DNA of 64,000 nucleotides from CAVAWX01 sp963614215 (GCA_963614215.1 CAVECB010000001.1:1-64000), one strand, 5' to 3'; shown: positions 16,625 through 25,402, numbered from the stretch's first letter. Program-made: numbers and translations. Notes: generated by a model not told the origin, from the sequence alone.

Positions 16625-19150
16625 ATGAGCTGCACCATTGCGTTGGTGGGCAACCCGAACTCGGGCAAGACCACGCTGTTCAACCAGATGACGGGCAACC
16701 ACCAATATACCGGCAACTGGCCCGGCGTGACCGTCGAGCGCAAGACCGGCAACCTGCGCGGCGACACAAGCGTCCAGTTCGTCGACCTGCCTGGCATCTA
16801 CTCGTTGCTGCCGTACTCCGCCGACGAGGTGGTTGCGCGCAACTTCCTCGAGGAGGGTTCGCCCGATGCCATCATCGACTGCGTGGACGCGTCGAACCTG
16901 GAGCGCAACCTCTACCTGACCACGCAGCTCATGGAGTTCGGCGTGCCGGTCGTCGTGGCGCTCAACCAGATGGACATCGTGCGCAAGCGCGGCTACACCA
17001 TCAAGAGCAAGGAGCTGGAAAAGGTTCTGGGTGTGCCCGTTGTCGAGATTTCGGCGTTGAAAGGCGAGGGCATTGCCGAAGTGGTGAAGGCCGCGACCGA
17101 TGCGGCTACCGCGGCCGAAAAGCCCAAGCCCGTGCGCTTTTCGGCCGAGCTGGAGACCTACCTCAAGCAGGTGGAGGACAAGCTGCCGGCAGGCATCCCC
17201 GCCGACCTGCGCCGCTACCATGCCATCAAGTTCTTCGAGCGCGACCAAGAGATTGTCGCCGAGCACGGCAAGACCGAGGCCATCGACAAAATCATCATCG
17301 ACGCCGAGAGCAAGTTCGACGACGCCTCCGATGCCATCATCACCAACGAGCGCTTCAAGTTCATCGAGGGCTTTATCTCGCGCGTGCACAAGCGCGCCAT
17401 CTCCGGCCTCACGCGCACCGAGGCGGTGGACCGCATCGTCTTGAACCGCGTGGCCGCCATTCCCATCTTCGTCGCGGTCATCGCGCTCATCTACTACATC
17501 TCAATCTCGACGGTGGGCACCATCGCGACCGACTGGGTAAACGACGGCGTCTTCGGCGAGGGTTTCTACATCGGTGCAGGCCAAGAGCAGCTTGACGAGG
17601 CCCAGGGCGCCTACGACGAGGCGCAAGGCCAGATTGGCGCGTTTCTCGCGGCGGCCGAGGAGAAAGGCGTCGACACCTCCAAGATAGCGACCTACGTGGG
17701 CGAAAATGCCGAGGAGGGCGCCGAGCTGGATTCGTCGGGCGGAAAGGCGGCGCTTGCGCAGTTTTCTGCAGAGGCGGCCAATGTCAAGACCGAGTACGTC
17801 TCCGTGGACGAGGAGACGGGCGAGGCGGCAGAGACGTCGGTAGACCTCGCGACCTTCACCGAGGCCCTGTCCGTGCCGAAACCCGAGCCGAGCGCGTACG
17901 GCTTTTGGGTGCCGAGCATCCCGACAATCGTTGAAAACGGCCTGAACTCCGTGGGCTGCGCTGATTGGCTGAAAGACCTGATATTGAACGGCATCATCGC
18001 TGGCGTCGGCGCGGTGCTGGGCTTCGTGCCGCAGATCATGATCTTGTTCTTCCTGCTGGCAATACTCGAGGGCTGCGGCTACATGGCGCGCGTCACCTTC
18101 ATCCTCGACCGCCTGTTCCGCCGCTTCGGCCTGTCGGGCAAGACCTTCATCCCGATGATCGTGGGCACGGGCTGCGGCGTGCCGGGCATCATGGCGTCGC
18201 GCACCATCGAGTCCGAGGCGTCGCGGCACCTGACCGTCATGACGACGACCTTCATGCCCTGCTCGGCCAAGCTGCCCATCATCGCCTTGATCGCCACGGC
18301 GTTTTTCGGCGGTGCCTGGTGGGTCGCGCCGTTTGCCTACTTCCTCGGCATCTTCTCCATCGTCATCAGCGGCATCATGCTGCGCAAGACCAAGCCCTTC
18401 ATCGGCGAGACGACGCCCTACATCATGGAGCTGCCGGAGTATCGCCTGCCGCGCTTCGTGGACCTGCTGCGCAGCATGTGGGAGCGTGCGTGGGCCTTCA
18501 TCAAGAAGGCGGGCACGGTCATCCTCGCGGCCACCATCATCGTGTGGTTCCTCTCCGGGTACGGCTTCGAGAACGGCGCGTTTGGCGCGGTAACGGATTC
18601 CGACAACTCGCTGCTGGCTGCCTTCGGCAACGCTATCGCGTGGATCTTCATCCCGCTGGGCTGGGGCAACTGGGAGGCCGCCTCGACGACGATTACGGGA
18701 TTTCTCGCCAAGGAAAACCTCGTCGGCACCATGGCCGTACTCTACGGCGGCGACCCGAGCGTGGCCTGGACGACGACCTTTGCTGCCGGCCTGGCCGAGC
18801 TCAACGGCAGCGTGGCGGCGCTGGGCACGGCGGCCGCGTTCAGCTTCATGGTGTTCAACCTGCTGTGCGCGCCGTGCTTTGCGGCCATGGGCGCGATCAA
18901 GCGCGAGATGGGCGGCTTCAACAAGTGGTTCTGGGCGGCGCTGGGCTACGAGTGCGGCTACGCGTGGGTCATGGCCACCATCATCTTCCAGCTGTCCGCG
19001 TGGGCGATCACGGGCACTTTCACCGGGTTCACCCTGCTGGGCATCGCGTTGCTTGCCTTCATCCTGTTCATGCTGTTTCGGCCTTTCCCCAAGGGGCGCG
19101 AGGTCGAGGGTGCGGCTGCCTCTGTGGCCGCAGCCGGTGACGCGGCGTAA
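16625..19150 (+). CDS. feoB: Ferrous iron transporter FeoB
   Basis: An 841-residue Fe(II) permease. The N-terminal G domain has G1 GNPNSGKTT (residues 9-17), G3 DLPG, G4 NQMD and G5 SALKG, then a GDI-type helical region. The membrane part starts near residue 280 and includes the two Gate motifs (GCGYMARVTFILDR, with GTGCGVPGIM, and later CAPCFAA). Unusually, residues about 315-418 between the first helix and the rest form a hydrophilic, Glu/Ala-rich, likely helical extracytoplasmic insertion of about 100 residues. AAAGGAG precedes the start. It is preceded by feoA and the second operator copy and followed by a strong terminator. Confidence 0.95.
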   Translation: MSCTIALVGNPNSGKTTLFNQMTGNHQYTGNWPGVTVERKTGNLRGDTSVQFVDLPGIYSLLPYSADEVVARNFLEEGSPDAIIDCVDASNLERNLYLTTQLMEFGVPVVVALNQMDIVRKRGYTIKSKELEKVLGVPVVEISALKGEGIAEVVKAATDAATAAEKPKPVRFSAELETYLKQVEDKLPAGIPADLRRYHAIKFFERDQEIVAEHGKTEAIDKIIIDAESKFDDASDAIITNERFKFIEGFISRVHKRAISGLTRTEAVDRIVLNRVAAIPIFVAVIALIYYISISTVGTIATDWVNDGVFGEGFYIGAGQEQLDEAQGAYDEAQGQIGAFLAAAEEKGVDTSKIATYVGENAEEGAELDSSGGKAALAQFSAEAANVKTEYVSVDEETGEAAETSVDLATFTEALSVPKPEPSAYGFWVPSIPTIVENGLNSVGCADWLKDLILNGIIAGVGAVLGFVPQIMILFFLLAILEGCGYMARVTFILDRLFRRFGLSGKTFIPMIVGTGCGVPGIMASRTIESEASRHLTVMTTTFMPCSAKLPIIALIATAFFGGAWWVAPFAYFLGIFSIVISGIMLRKTKPFIGETTPYIMELPEYRLPRFVDLLRSMWERAWAFIKKAGTVILAATIIVWFLSGYGFENGAFGAVTDSDNSLLAAFGNAIAWIFIPLGWGNWEAASTTITGFLAKENLVGTMAVLYGGDPSVAWTTTFAAGLAELNGSVAALGTAAAFSFMVFNLLCAPCFAAMGAIKREMGGFNKWFWAALGYECGYAWVMATIIFQLSAWAITGTFTGFTLLGIALLAFILFMLFRPFPKGREVEGAAASVAAAGDAA

Positions 19151-19198
19151 AGGGTGAAGGCACGCGTCTCGCACTGCAGGCGCGCGACATAGGGTTGC

Positions 19199-19253
19199 AG
19201 ATGGGCTGCCGCGGGGTCTCGTACCTCGCGGCAGCTTTTTGTGCTCGGGTGAA
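19199..19253 (+). repeat. Left copy of 55-bp direct repeat (includes feoB terminator)
   Basis: Begins AGATGGGCTGCCGCGGGG and ends GTGCTCGGGTGAA. A second copy at 23391-23444 differs by only about three positions (one indel, two substitutions). Together they bracket the DUF262/AbiE island. Confidence 0.85.
19205..19240 (+). terminator. Rho-independent terminator of feoB
   Basis: A perfect 9-bp stem, GCTGCCGCG (19205-19213) with CGCGGCAGC (19227-19235), followed by five T. Confidence 0.85.
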
Positions 19254-19578
19254 AAGCGTTGCCATATACTGCGTAACGCAATATCATGCGTAACGAAATA
19301 TTTTGCACATCGAGACTGGAGCAGGACATGCGGACGAGCGCGTGCCGAAACTCGCAGCTCGCAGTTTTTTGTCGGGCGTCGAGCAGGTCGCCGACCCCAT
19401 GTTGAGGGAAATCGGCACAAACTGCAGGCGCATCCTCTCCGCCCTTTAGCCGCCCGCCAACTTGTTTGCGGGAACCGGCTTCCGCGCTTTCGGCAGTTTC
19501 ATTACGCGCGGCATCGTCGCGGATAGGGGCTTTGCGCTATGGTGAAGGCCTCGTAGACGAGCTTCGAGGGGGCATACC
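19254..19578 (+). other. 325-bp gene-free stretch before the DUF262 gene, with paired direct repeats
   Basis: Two 15-bp direct repeats lie at 19270-19284 and 19287-19301 (TGCGTAACG-C/A-AATAT), 17 bp apart, as expected for a regulator site. A 35-codon frame at 19342-19449 (ARSFLSGVEQVADPMLREIG) looks protein-like but has no ribosome binding site; it may be debris. The DUF262 gene's ribosome binding site GAGGGGG is at the right end. Confidence 0.45.
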
Positions 19579-21710
19579 GTGGAAATTGGCAAGAACAACG
19601 CCAAGCAATTTCTTTCGGCGTCGGGGGTGAATTTCAACATACCCGTCTACCAGCGCAACTACGACTGGGCGTGGGAAAACTGCGAGCGCTTGCTCGGCGA
19701 TTTGCGTGCCCTTGCCCGCACGAGAGACGAAGGCGACGAGACCCGCACCCATTTCCTCGGCACCATCTGCTCGAAGTCGATGCCCGGCAGCCAGAAGACG
19801 ATCATCGATGGGCAGCAGCGCATCACTACCCTCTCGCTTTTGCTGAGAGCATGCGTGGATTTCGCGAAAGACGAGACGTTGAAGCGTGACATAGAGGGTT
19901 GCCTACGCAACATGGGGTACGGTGTGAAGCCCGGCAACGAGGTGAAGCTGCGCCTGAACAGGCGCGACAACGAGGTGTACGCGAGGCTTCTCGAGGCGCA
20001 CGGGCCGCTCGACGCGGATGCCTTGAGCGAGGATCAGCGTTCCTCCTCGATTTGGCGCAACTACTCCGCTTTCCGCGAGGCTCTGGCAGGCGCCGGCGAC
20101 GAGGAGATCGGCAGCCTGTGCAAAGCGCTTGACGCGCTCATCGTCGTGGATCTCGATATCGGCGACGAGAACCCGCAGGAAATCTTCGAGAGCTTGAACT
20201 CGACGGGGTTGGACTTGACCGATGTCGATTTACTGCGCAACTACCTGCTCATGGCCTTGCCCTACGCGACGCAGAAGCGCTTGTACGACCGGTATTGGTA
20301 TCCCATCGAGGAGCGCGTGCATTCCGAAGATCCAGAGAACATGGTGCGTTTCTTCATCGACTATCTGATATACGTGAAGAAGTCCGATGCCATTACCCTG
20401 CACGGGCGACAGCGGCATATCAACAAGGGGAATTTGTACGTAGCTTTCAAGCAACATTGCCGCGTGCTGTTCGGCGAGGACTGTCGGGGCACGGCGCTCG
20501 AGAAGCGCGTCGAGTCCTTGCTTTCCGACATGCTCGAGCGGGCGGAAAGCTACAAGCGTCTTGTGTTCGCCGGGCAGCACGACATGAACAAGATGCCTGA
20601 CGAGAAGCGGATCATCTACTCGATTGTCGTGGTGAACAAGGGCATGGCGACACGTCCTGTTCTCCTGTGGATTTTGGAGCAACGGCGCGCGGGGCGGCTT
20701 GACGATGCGGGCGTGCTCGAGATGCTGCAAGCCGTGCTTTCGTTGGTGTTCCGCTCGAAGGTTTGCGGCGGCAGCGGGATGAACGGGCAGACGGCGGGCA
20801 ACGTGCTCTTGCGCCTAGCCTCCGGAGACACTGCTGGCGGCGCGGATGCGAGCGGGGGCGCGAGTGCGGGTGAAAGCGACGCTGCGGATACCAGGCGCAG
20901 CGCCGAGACCGGAACCGATCTGTGCGAGCGTTTCTGGAGGGCCATCACGTGCGGTGTGGGCAAATTCGCCTTCCCCGACGACGCAGCCTTTGAGAACGCT
21001 TTGTGCGATCGCGCGATTTTCGAGGTGCTGCGCGCGGCCGGCGCGAAGTACCTGCTCTACGAGCTGGAACGGCACACGCCGGCGGCCAAGGGGCTGCCGC
21101 GCTACGACGACGCGAACACGACGGTCGAGCACATCATGCCGAAGACGCTTTCCGATTGGTGGAGGGATTACCTCGAAGAGGACGCGGAGCTTCACAGCGA
21201 GTTTTTGAACAAGCTGGGCAACCTTGCCCTAACTCCAACAATTCCGAGATGTCGAACAGGGCTTTCGACGAGAAGAGGAGCTGGTATCGGGAGTCGAGTT
21301 TTGCCCTCACGCGCGAGGTCGGCAACGATGCGGGGGAGTGGTCGGTCGACGCCATCCAGAAGAGGAGCCGCGAGCTTGCCGCCCTGTGCAAGGAGGTCTG
21401 GGCATTTCCCGAGCGCTATCAGAAGGCCGAGGGCGGCGAGGCGGAGCGCAAAAAGCGCGGCAGGTTCCATTTCTCGATGGTGGGACTTGCTGCAGGCGAC
21501 GAGGTGGCATTTTCAGAAGACTCGTCGAAGACAGCGTCTGTCCTCGACGACAGCCATGTCGAGTTCGACGGCGTGTCTTATTCCCTCTCGAAGCTGGCGG
21601 CCAAACTGTTGGGCAATCCTGAGGCTAGCGTGCAAGGTCCGGCGTATTTCACCTACGAGGGCAGGCGCTTGACCGACTTGCGCGACGAAGCCGAAAGCGG
21701 CGTCCTCTAG
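19579..21710 (+). pseudogene. DUF262-DUF1524(HNH)-DUF4357 protein, frameshifted
   Basis: A GmrSD/type IV restriction-like protein broken by one missing base. The first frame (from GTG 19579, ribosome binding site GAGGGGG) holds the DUF262 half: IPVYQRNYDW (21-30), DGQQRITT (77-84, the NTP-site motif) and FESLNSTGLDLTDVDLLRNY. It then has an Ala/Gly/Asp linker around residue 415-440 and the HNH-type DUF1524 block VEHIMPKTLSDWW. Near 21232-21236 the reading must shift: the first frame gives GNLALTP then nonsense to 21672, while the next frame continues SNNSEMSNRAFDEK and ends at 21710 with a DUF4357 domain (KLAAKLLGNPEASVQGPAYFTYEG). One extra base would give an intact protein of about 710 residues. 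A sequencing error is possible. Confidence 0.75.
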
Positions 21711-22603
21711 CTTGTCTCGAGCCAACGCATGCACGCTGGATTCCAACGCGCATGCGTGTGTGTCCTCTCGAAGACTGGCATGTAGAGTTTCCGCGCTATT
21801 TGCTGTGCGCTGTTCAAGTCGCCGGCGATGCCGTCGATTTTGGCTTGGCGAGCCATTTTTGCATATGCCGTGTTGTAATTCACCATCCATGCTTCGGGCA
21901 CTGTAAAGCAATCTGGGAGAACGATTTTGCGGGCGGCGGCTTCCCTGATGACTTGCTCCACCAGCGTTCGTCCATCGACCTCACAGGTTTTTGCATATAC
22001 GACGATGTCAGCCAGATCTTTCACACGTGAAGACGGCCTGCCGTCATGCATTTCGGTTATGGCGAGCAATTTGTCTGCAAGCGCGCATTCCACACGGTAA
22101 ATCCGGTAATCATAGACGGGGAGCCCGTCGATATCGAGCCTGTCGGCAGGAGTCACGATTTCTGGCTCGAGTCCGCCGATTTCGTCTACCACAAGGTCTA
22201 TCGAGATAGGTTGCAGGGATTTGCCTCCGAGCATCGGGGTAAACCACGCTTTTGTGCCGCGTCGGTACTCATCGTCGGTTTTTATGGGCTCCGCTTTCTC
22301 GAAGAGGAAGAAAACGAAGTCCCCGAGGTCGATGGAGGCGAGATGCTTCAGCTCTTCGAGCGCTGCATCGAGGTTCGTTTCGCGCGCCAACAGGTCGATA
22401 TCGCGAGTCGCGCGCGCGTCGACGGTTCGTGCCAAGACGCTCAAGCCTCCCTTCAGCACGAACGGCGAATCTTTCGCGCTGAACACGCGGCACAGCAATC
22501 GGTGGAAATAAAAGCTCGAGACCGCGAGCCCCGTGTCGAGTGGCGACGCTTGGGCTGCTGATTTCACCGCCATTTCCAGAGCGGAAGGTGTCTGATACCT
22601 CAT
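21707..22603 (-). CDS. abiEii: AbiEii/AbiGii family nucleotidyltransferase toxin
   Basis: A 298-residue toxin of the type IV AbiE toxin-antitoxin system, a nucleotidyltransferase-fold enzyme that in studied members modifies tRNA and gives phage-triggered growth arrest. The active-site signature FVLKGGLSVLARTVDARATRDIDLLAR (residues about 48-74) has KGG and the DxD pair. ISIDLVVDEIGG follows, then the C-terminal helical part with ALADKLLAI...RVKDLADIV. It overlaps its antitoxin gene by 4 nt (ATGA, 22600-22603), so the pair is translationally coupled, and it is convergent with the DUF262 gene, sharing 4 bases at the ends. Confidence 0.85.
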   Translation of the reverse strand: MRYQTPSALEMAVKSAAQASPLDTGLAVSSFYFHRLLCRVFSAKDSPFVLKGGLSVLARTVDARATRDIDLLARETNLDAALEELKHLASIDLGDFVFFLFEKAEPIKTDDEYRRGTKAWFTPMLGGKSLQPISIDLVVDEIGGLEPEIVTPADRLDIDGLPVYDYRIYRVECALADKLLAITEMHDGRPSSRVKDLADIVVYAKTCEVDGRTLVEQVIREAAARKIVLPDCFTVPEAWMVNYNTAYAKMARQAKIDGIAGDLNSAQQIARKLYMPVFERTHTHARWNPACMRWLETS

Positions 22604-23241
22604 GTCTTTCCTCCTCGGAAATCATGGACAAGTTCGACAAGCAGCTCGAGCGCCTTCCTTTTTCTTGGGGTATCCCCGGCTTTTTCTGCAAGCTGCTCGA
22701 GACGAGCGAAGTCGAGCCTCTTCGTTTCTGCGTCGCAAAAAGCACTGGTTATGAGCGAGGGATCTTCTTGGTCGAGGCACAGGTCGACTAGCGTGCGTTC
22801 TGGCTTTGTCAAGGGCAGCCCCTGCCTCCATGTGACGTCCTCGCCGGCTATTTCCCTTTTCGAGAAGCGAGCGTTTTCAATACGTGAGTTGATTCGTTTC
22901 GGTGCGTATATTTGGTAGGGAGACATAAAGAAGTCTCCCATGTCTTGCAGGCTAGCGGCGGTGATTCCACCTATGCAAATGCCGTCCCAGCTGTGCTGAC
23001 GTTCCCATGTGAAGCGCGTCGCATCGGTGAGTTTCCAGATGGCGGCAAGATCGTCCGTTTCCCTTGTCTGCGCGCCGACGAGACGATAGGCTCCATGGCA
23101 GACGCGCTCGATCCGACCCGCCTTGTGCGCATGCGCGAGGGCGTCGCGGGGTATTCCGATTCGTTTGGCTTGGGATGTGGTGAACACGCCTTCCGAAGCG
23201 GAAAGCTCGCGTATCGCCGCGATGTGACGTGAATATATCAT
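22600..23241 (-). CDS. abiEi: AbiEi family antitoxin
   Basis: A 213-residue antitoxin and autorepressor of the AbiE pair. The N-terminal winged-helix region reads SEGVFTTSQAKRIGIPRDALAHAHKAGRIERVCHGAYRL, typical of AbiEi (transcriptional regulators that end this motif with GxYRL). The middle carries the LPLTKPERTLVDLCLD block. The ATG at 23241 is the first base or so of the predicted transcript, with no ribosome binding site, so the message is probably leaderless. The stop overlaps the toxin start. Confidence 0.85.
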   Translation of the reverse strand: MIYSRHIAAIRELSASEGVFTTSQAKRIGIPRDALAHAHKAGRIERVCHGAYRLVGAQTRETDDLAAIWKLTDATRFTWERQHSWDGICIGGITAASLQDMGDFFMSPYQIYAPKRINSRIENARFSKREIAGEDVTWRQGLPLTKPERTLVDLCLDQEDPSLITSAFCDAETKRLDFARLEQLAEKAGDTPRKRKALELLVELVHDFRGGKT

Positions 23242-23247
23242 GTTTCA

Positions 23248-23275
23248 ATTGTAGGAAATATTCCGACATTTGCAA
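23248..23275 (-). promoter_or_regulatory. abiEi promoter, giving a leaderless mRNA
   Basis: On the minus strand, -35 TTGCAA (23275-23270), 16-nt spacer, -10 TACAAT (23253-23248). The expected start site falls at the ATG at 23241. Confidence 0.65.
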
Positions 23276-23390
23276 CATAATTTAGCTTATCCCAGCAAAC
23301 GAATTTTCAGGCGCTTTAAGAGTCTGTGTGTCCGCAGGTCGCGCAAATTGTGTAAGGAGCTGCCGCTCGGGCATGAGGCGTACGAACGCA

Positions 23391-23444
23391 AGATGGGCTG
23401 CCGCGGGGTTTGTACCTCGCGGCAGCTTTTTGTGCTCGGGCGAA
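23391..23444 (+). repeat. Right copy of 55-bp direct repeat
   Basis: It carries the same hairpin (23397-23405 with 23418-23426) and T-run as the feoB terminator, but no plus-strand gene lies upstream to terminate. It ends 12 nt before the stop of the minus-strand PIN gene. Confidence 0.85.
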
Positions 23445-23455
23445 GACGGGCGGAA

Positions 23456-23875
23456 TCAGGAGTCTTGGCGTGTCGAGAGGTATTCCGAGGCCGTCAGCTT
23501 CGGGATGGGGGAGCGCACGAACGCCGCGGCGTCTCTCGTGATGATGTAGTTCGCGTCCTCGATTTCGGCGATTGCGCGGAGCAGGCCGTCCTCGAAGTCC
23601 GGCTCGTCGGATTCGAGCGCGTGCATGACGCTGCCGCGGTCCGTCGCCGGGATGTAGCACGCGTCGGCGAACAGGCGTAGCCAACGCCTTTCGAGCTCTT
23701 CGCCGAGGTCGCGCCGCGCTATGTAGTAGAAATCCTTCAGCGAGCAGGCGGCCACGAGCCCGACTACCTCCCGCCGCGCGATTGCGGTGAAGAGCTGCGC
23801 CGCCTCCTGCGAACCCGGCCTGCCGGAAAGCGCCGCATCCAGCAGGAAGTTCGTGTCCAAGAAGAGCTTATCCAC
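23456..23875 (-). CDS. PIN-domain ribonuclease toxin
   Basis: A 139-residue PIN-fold toxin of the VapC-like type. The acidic residues are in place: FLDTNFLLDAAL at residues 5-16 (first Asp), a central Glu (DLGEELERRW), EPDFEDGLLRAIAEI around residue 92, and NYIITRDAAAF around 110. Family members cut tRNA or other structured RNA. The start overlaps the end of the RelB-like antitoxin gene by 8 nt, which fixes it as the second gene of a toxin-antitoxin operon. Confidence 0.85.
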   Translation of the reverse strand: MDKLFLDTNFLLDAALSGRPGSQEAAQLFTAIARREVVGLVAACSLKDFYYIARRDLGEELERRWLRLFADACYIPATDRGSVMHALESDEPDFEDGLLRAIAEIEDANYIITRDAAAFVRSPIPKLTASEYLSTRQDS

Positions 23876-24152
23876 GACGACTCGCCAGCTCGTGCTTCAG
23901 ATCCTGTGGAGAGAGGTTCTCGAGGAACTCGCTTCTCGGGGTGATGGCGCGCAGCTCGGAGAACTCCTCTTCCAGGGAGCGCCGCGCCTCGTCTTCGGTG
24001 TCGCCGGCCGTCGGGACGACGCCGGTCTCGGAGATCTGCTGCCAGACGTAGCGGATGACCTCGGCTTGCGTCGAGCCCGCCCCTTCGATGAAGAACTGCG
24101 CCTTCTTCGCCACCGCAGCGTCTACCCGTCCTGCCACCAGCGCGCTCGGCAT
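23868..24152 (-). CDS. RelB/DinJ-type ribbon-helix-helix antitoxin
   Basis: A 94-residue antitoxin for the downstream PIN protein. The N-terminal part (RVDAAVAKKAQFFIEGAGSTQAEVIRYVWQQISETG) has the RelB/DinJ ribbon-helix-helix pattern; the rest is an acidic, toxin-wrapping tail. I chose the ATG at 24152 because AAGGAGG lies 7-8 nt upstream; a start at 24173 would precede this site. It probably represses its own promoter through the palindrome at 24166-24184. Confidence 0.8.
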   Translation of the reverse strand: MPSALVAGRVDAAVAKKAQFFIEGAGSTQAEVIRYVWQQISETGVVPTAGDTEDEARRSLEEEFSELRAITPRSEFLENLSPQDLKHELASRRG

Positions 24153-24165
24153 GATGCACCTCCTT

Positions 24166-24184
24166 GTTAACAAGCACGGTTAAC
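24166..24184. promoter_or_regulatory. Candidate operator of the RelB-PIN operon
   Basis: Two GTTAAC palindromes (24166-24171 and 24179-24184) are separated by 7 bp, directly upstream of the RelB ribosome binding site. Confidence 0.5.
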
Positions 24185-24625
24185 ATTTTAGCATTTTGTG
24201 TTGCGCCGTCACGTCAACCACCACTTGAACATTTGGTTTGGGTATGTTCGAGGCGCGGTATGCAACCCTCTTTTTGACGATTTTGGCATCTGCGGCATGC
24301 CTCTTGACCTGCATAATCCAGAAAAACGAATTTTTTTGTACGGAAAAACGAATTTTCAAACACCGGAAAAACGAATTTTCGACTCCGGGAGAGGCCGCAG
24401 TGCCGTCGCCAGGGGCAGGGATGCAAAAACTCGAGCGCAGGCGGATCTGCGGCTAGGTGTCATTTGCAGTGGTGCCAAATATTGAGAACGCTCAAATTTA
24501 ATATTTTCCCCACTAGTCTGACCTGCGTATTTTCCAAAATTAAAAAATTTATCGACACCACAGAACCCATTTGATGCTAGCATTGTCCTCAAGGAAGAAG
24601 GTCGCACACAGGGGAGGCGAGCGAT
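24185..24625. other. 441-bp gene-free, partly AT-rich stretch
   Basis: No acceptable protein gene. It carries the triple 14-bp repeat at 24321-24379, then an AT-rich block (24480-24570) that probably contains the promoter of the cytochrome gene. Confidence 0.5.
24321..24379. repeat. Three direct repeats, 14 bp, 22-23 bp apart
   Basis: GAAAAACGAATTTT occurs exactly at 24321-24334, 24343-24356 and 24366-24379. A partial copy (AAACGAATTTTC) lies at 23297-23308. The two-helical-turn spacing suggests a protein binding to one face of the DNA. Confidence 0.85.
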
Positions 24626-25360
24626 ATGCCGGAGACGAAGGAAGAGGCTCCGCAGGAAGCGGCGGCAGAGAAGTCCAAGCCGAGCGGAGACCTCAAGAAG
24701 AAGCGCACGCGGGTCACGATAGGCGTCGTCGTCGCCGTCCTCGTGGTCGCGGGTATCGGTGGCTTTGTCTGGCACGAGCAGCCGGGCTTTTGCAACGCCA
24801 TCTGCCATACGCCGATGGACGGCTATCTCGAGACCTACGAGGCGCAGGCAGGTCAGCAGGCCACCGACAAATGGGGCAACACCGTTGCCAACGCATCTGG
24901 CATGTTGGCAAGCGTGCACAAGAACAACGACTCGAAAGCGACATGCATGAGCTGCCACAAGCCGGTTTTGTCCGAGCAGCTCAGCGAGGCCGGCAGCTGG
25001 ATTACGGGCGACTACACGCTCGTCGCGACCGAAAGCAAGCCCTCCGGGACGCTCGCGGAGCGCGATTCCGAACAGCTCACCGAAGCTCGCGGGGTCGACG
25101 GCAAGGAGTTTTGCCTAAACGAGTCGTGCCACAACATGACGCTTGAGGACCTGACGAAAAAGACGCAGGTCGAGTCCGACGATCCGGCGGTGCAGATCCG
25201 CAACCCGCACTCTTGGGAGCACGGCACGCAGCAATGCACCGATTGTCACAAGGCGCACCGGGCGAGCGTGCTCACCTGCTCGGAATGCCACGCCGACATG
25301 GAACTGCCCGAGGGGTGGATTTCCGTGCAGGAAGAGCGGGCATTGGCCAACCAGGGATAG
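24626..25360 (+). CDS. Membrane-anchored multihaem cytochrome c (NapC/NrfH-like)
   Basis: A 244-residue quinol-side electron donor. One N-terminal membrane helix (residues about 30-48) is followed by an extracytoplasmic domain with five haem sites: C56-x3-C60-H, C107-MS-C110-H, C163-x4-C168-H, C204-TD-C207-H and C218-SE-C221-H. Two of these are non-standard (CX3CH and CX4CH). The ribosome binding site GGGAGG is at 24612-24617. The FAD reductase gene begins 42 nt downstream, so the cytochrome very likely passes electrons from menaquinol to that enzyme. The haem assembly genes are not in the window. Confidence 0.9.
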   Translation: MPETKEEAPQEAAAEKSKPSGDLKKKRTRVTIGVVVAVLVVAGIGGFVWHEQPGFCNAICHTPMDGYLETYEAQAGQQATDKWGNTVANASGMLASVHKNNDSKATCMSCHKPVLSEQLSEAGSWITGDYTLVATESKPSGTLAERDSEQLTEARGVDGKEFCLNESCHNMTLEDLTKKTQVESDDPAVQIRNPHSWEHGTQQCTDCHKAHRASVLTCSECHADMELPEGWISVQEERALANQG

Positions 25361-25402
25361 GCGAAAGCAGCAGGGGCGAAGCGAAACGGAGGAGATGGCG
25401 AG

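Noticed and set aside
19342..19449. 35-codon gene before the DUF262 gene
   Set aside because: No ribosome binding site and no recognisable family; kept only as possible debris in the gap entry.
24321..24379. CRISPR remnant or plasmid origin
   Set aside because: The spacers are 8-9 bp, and there is no cas, rep or partition gene nearby.
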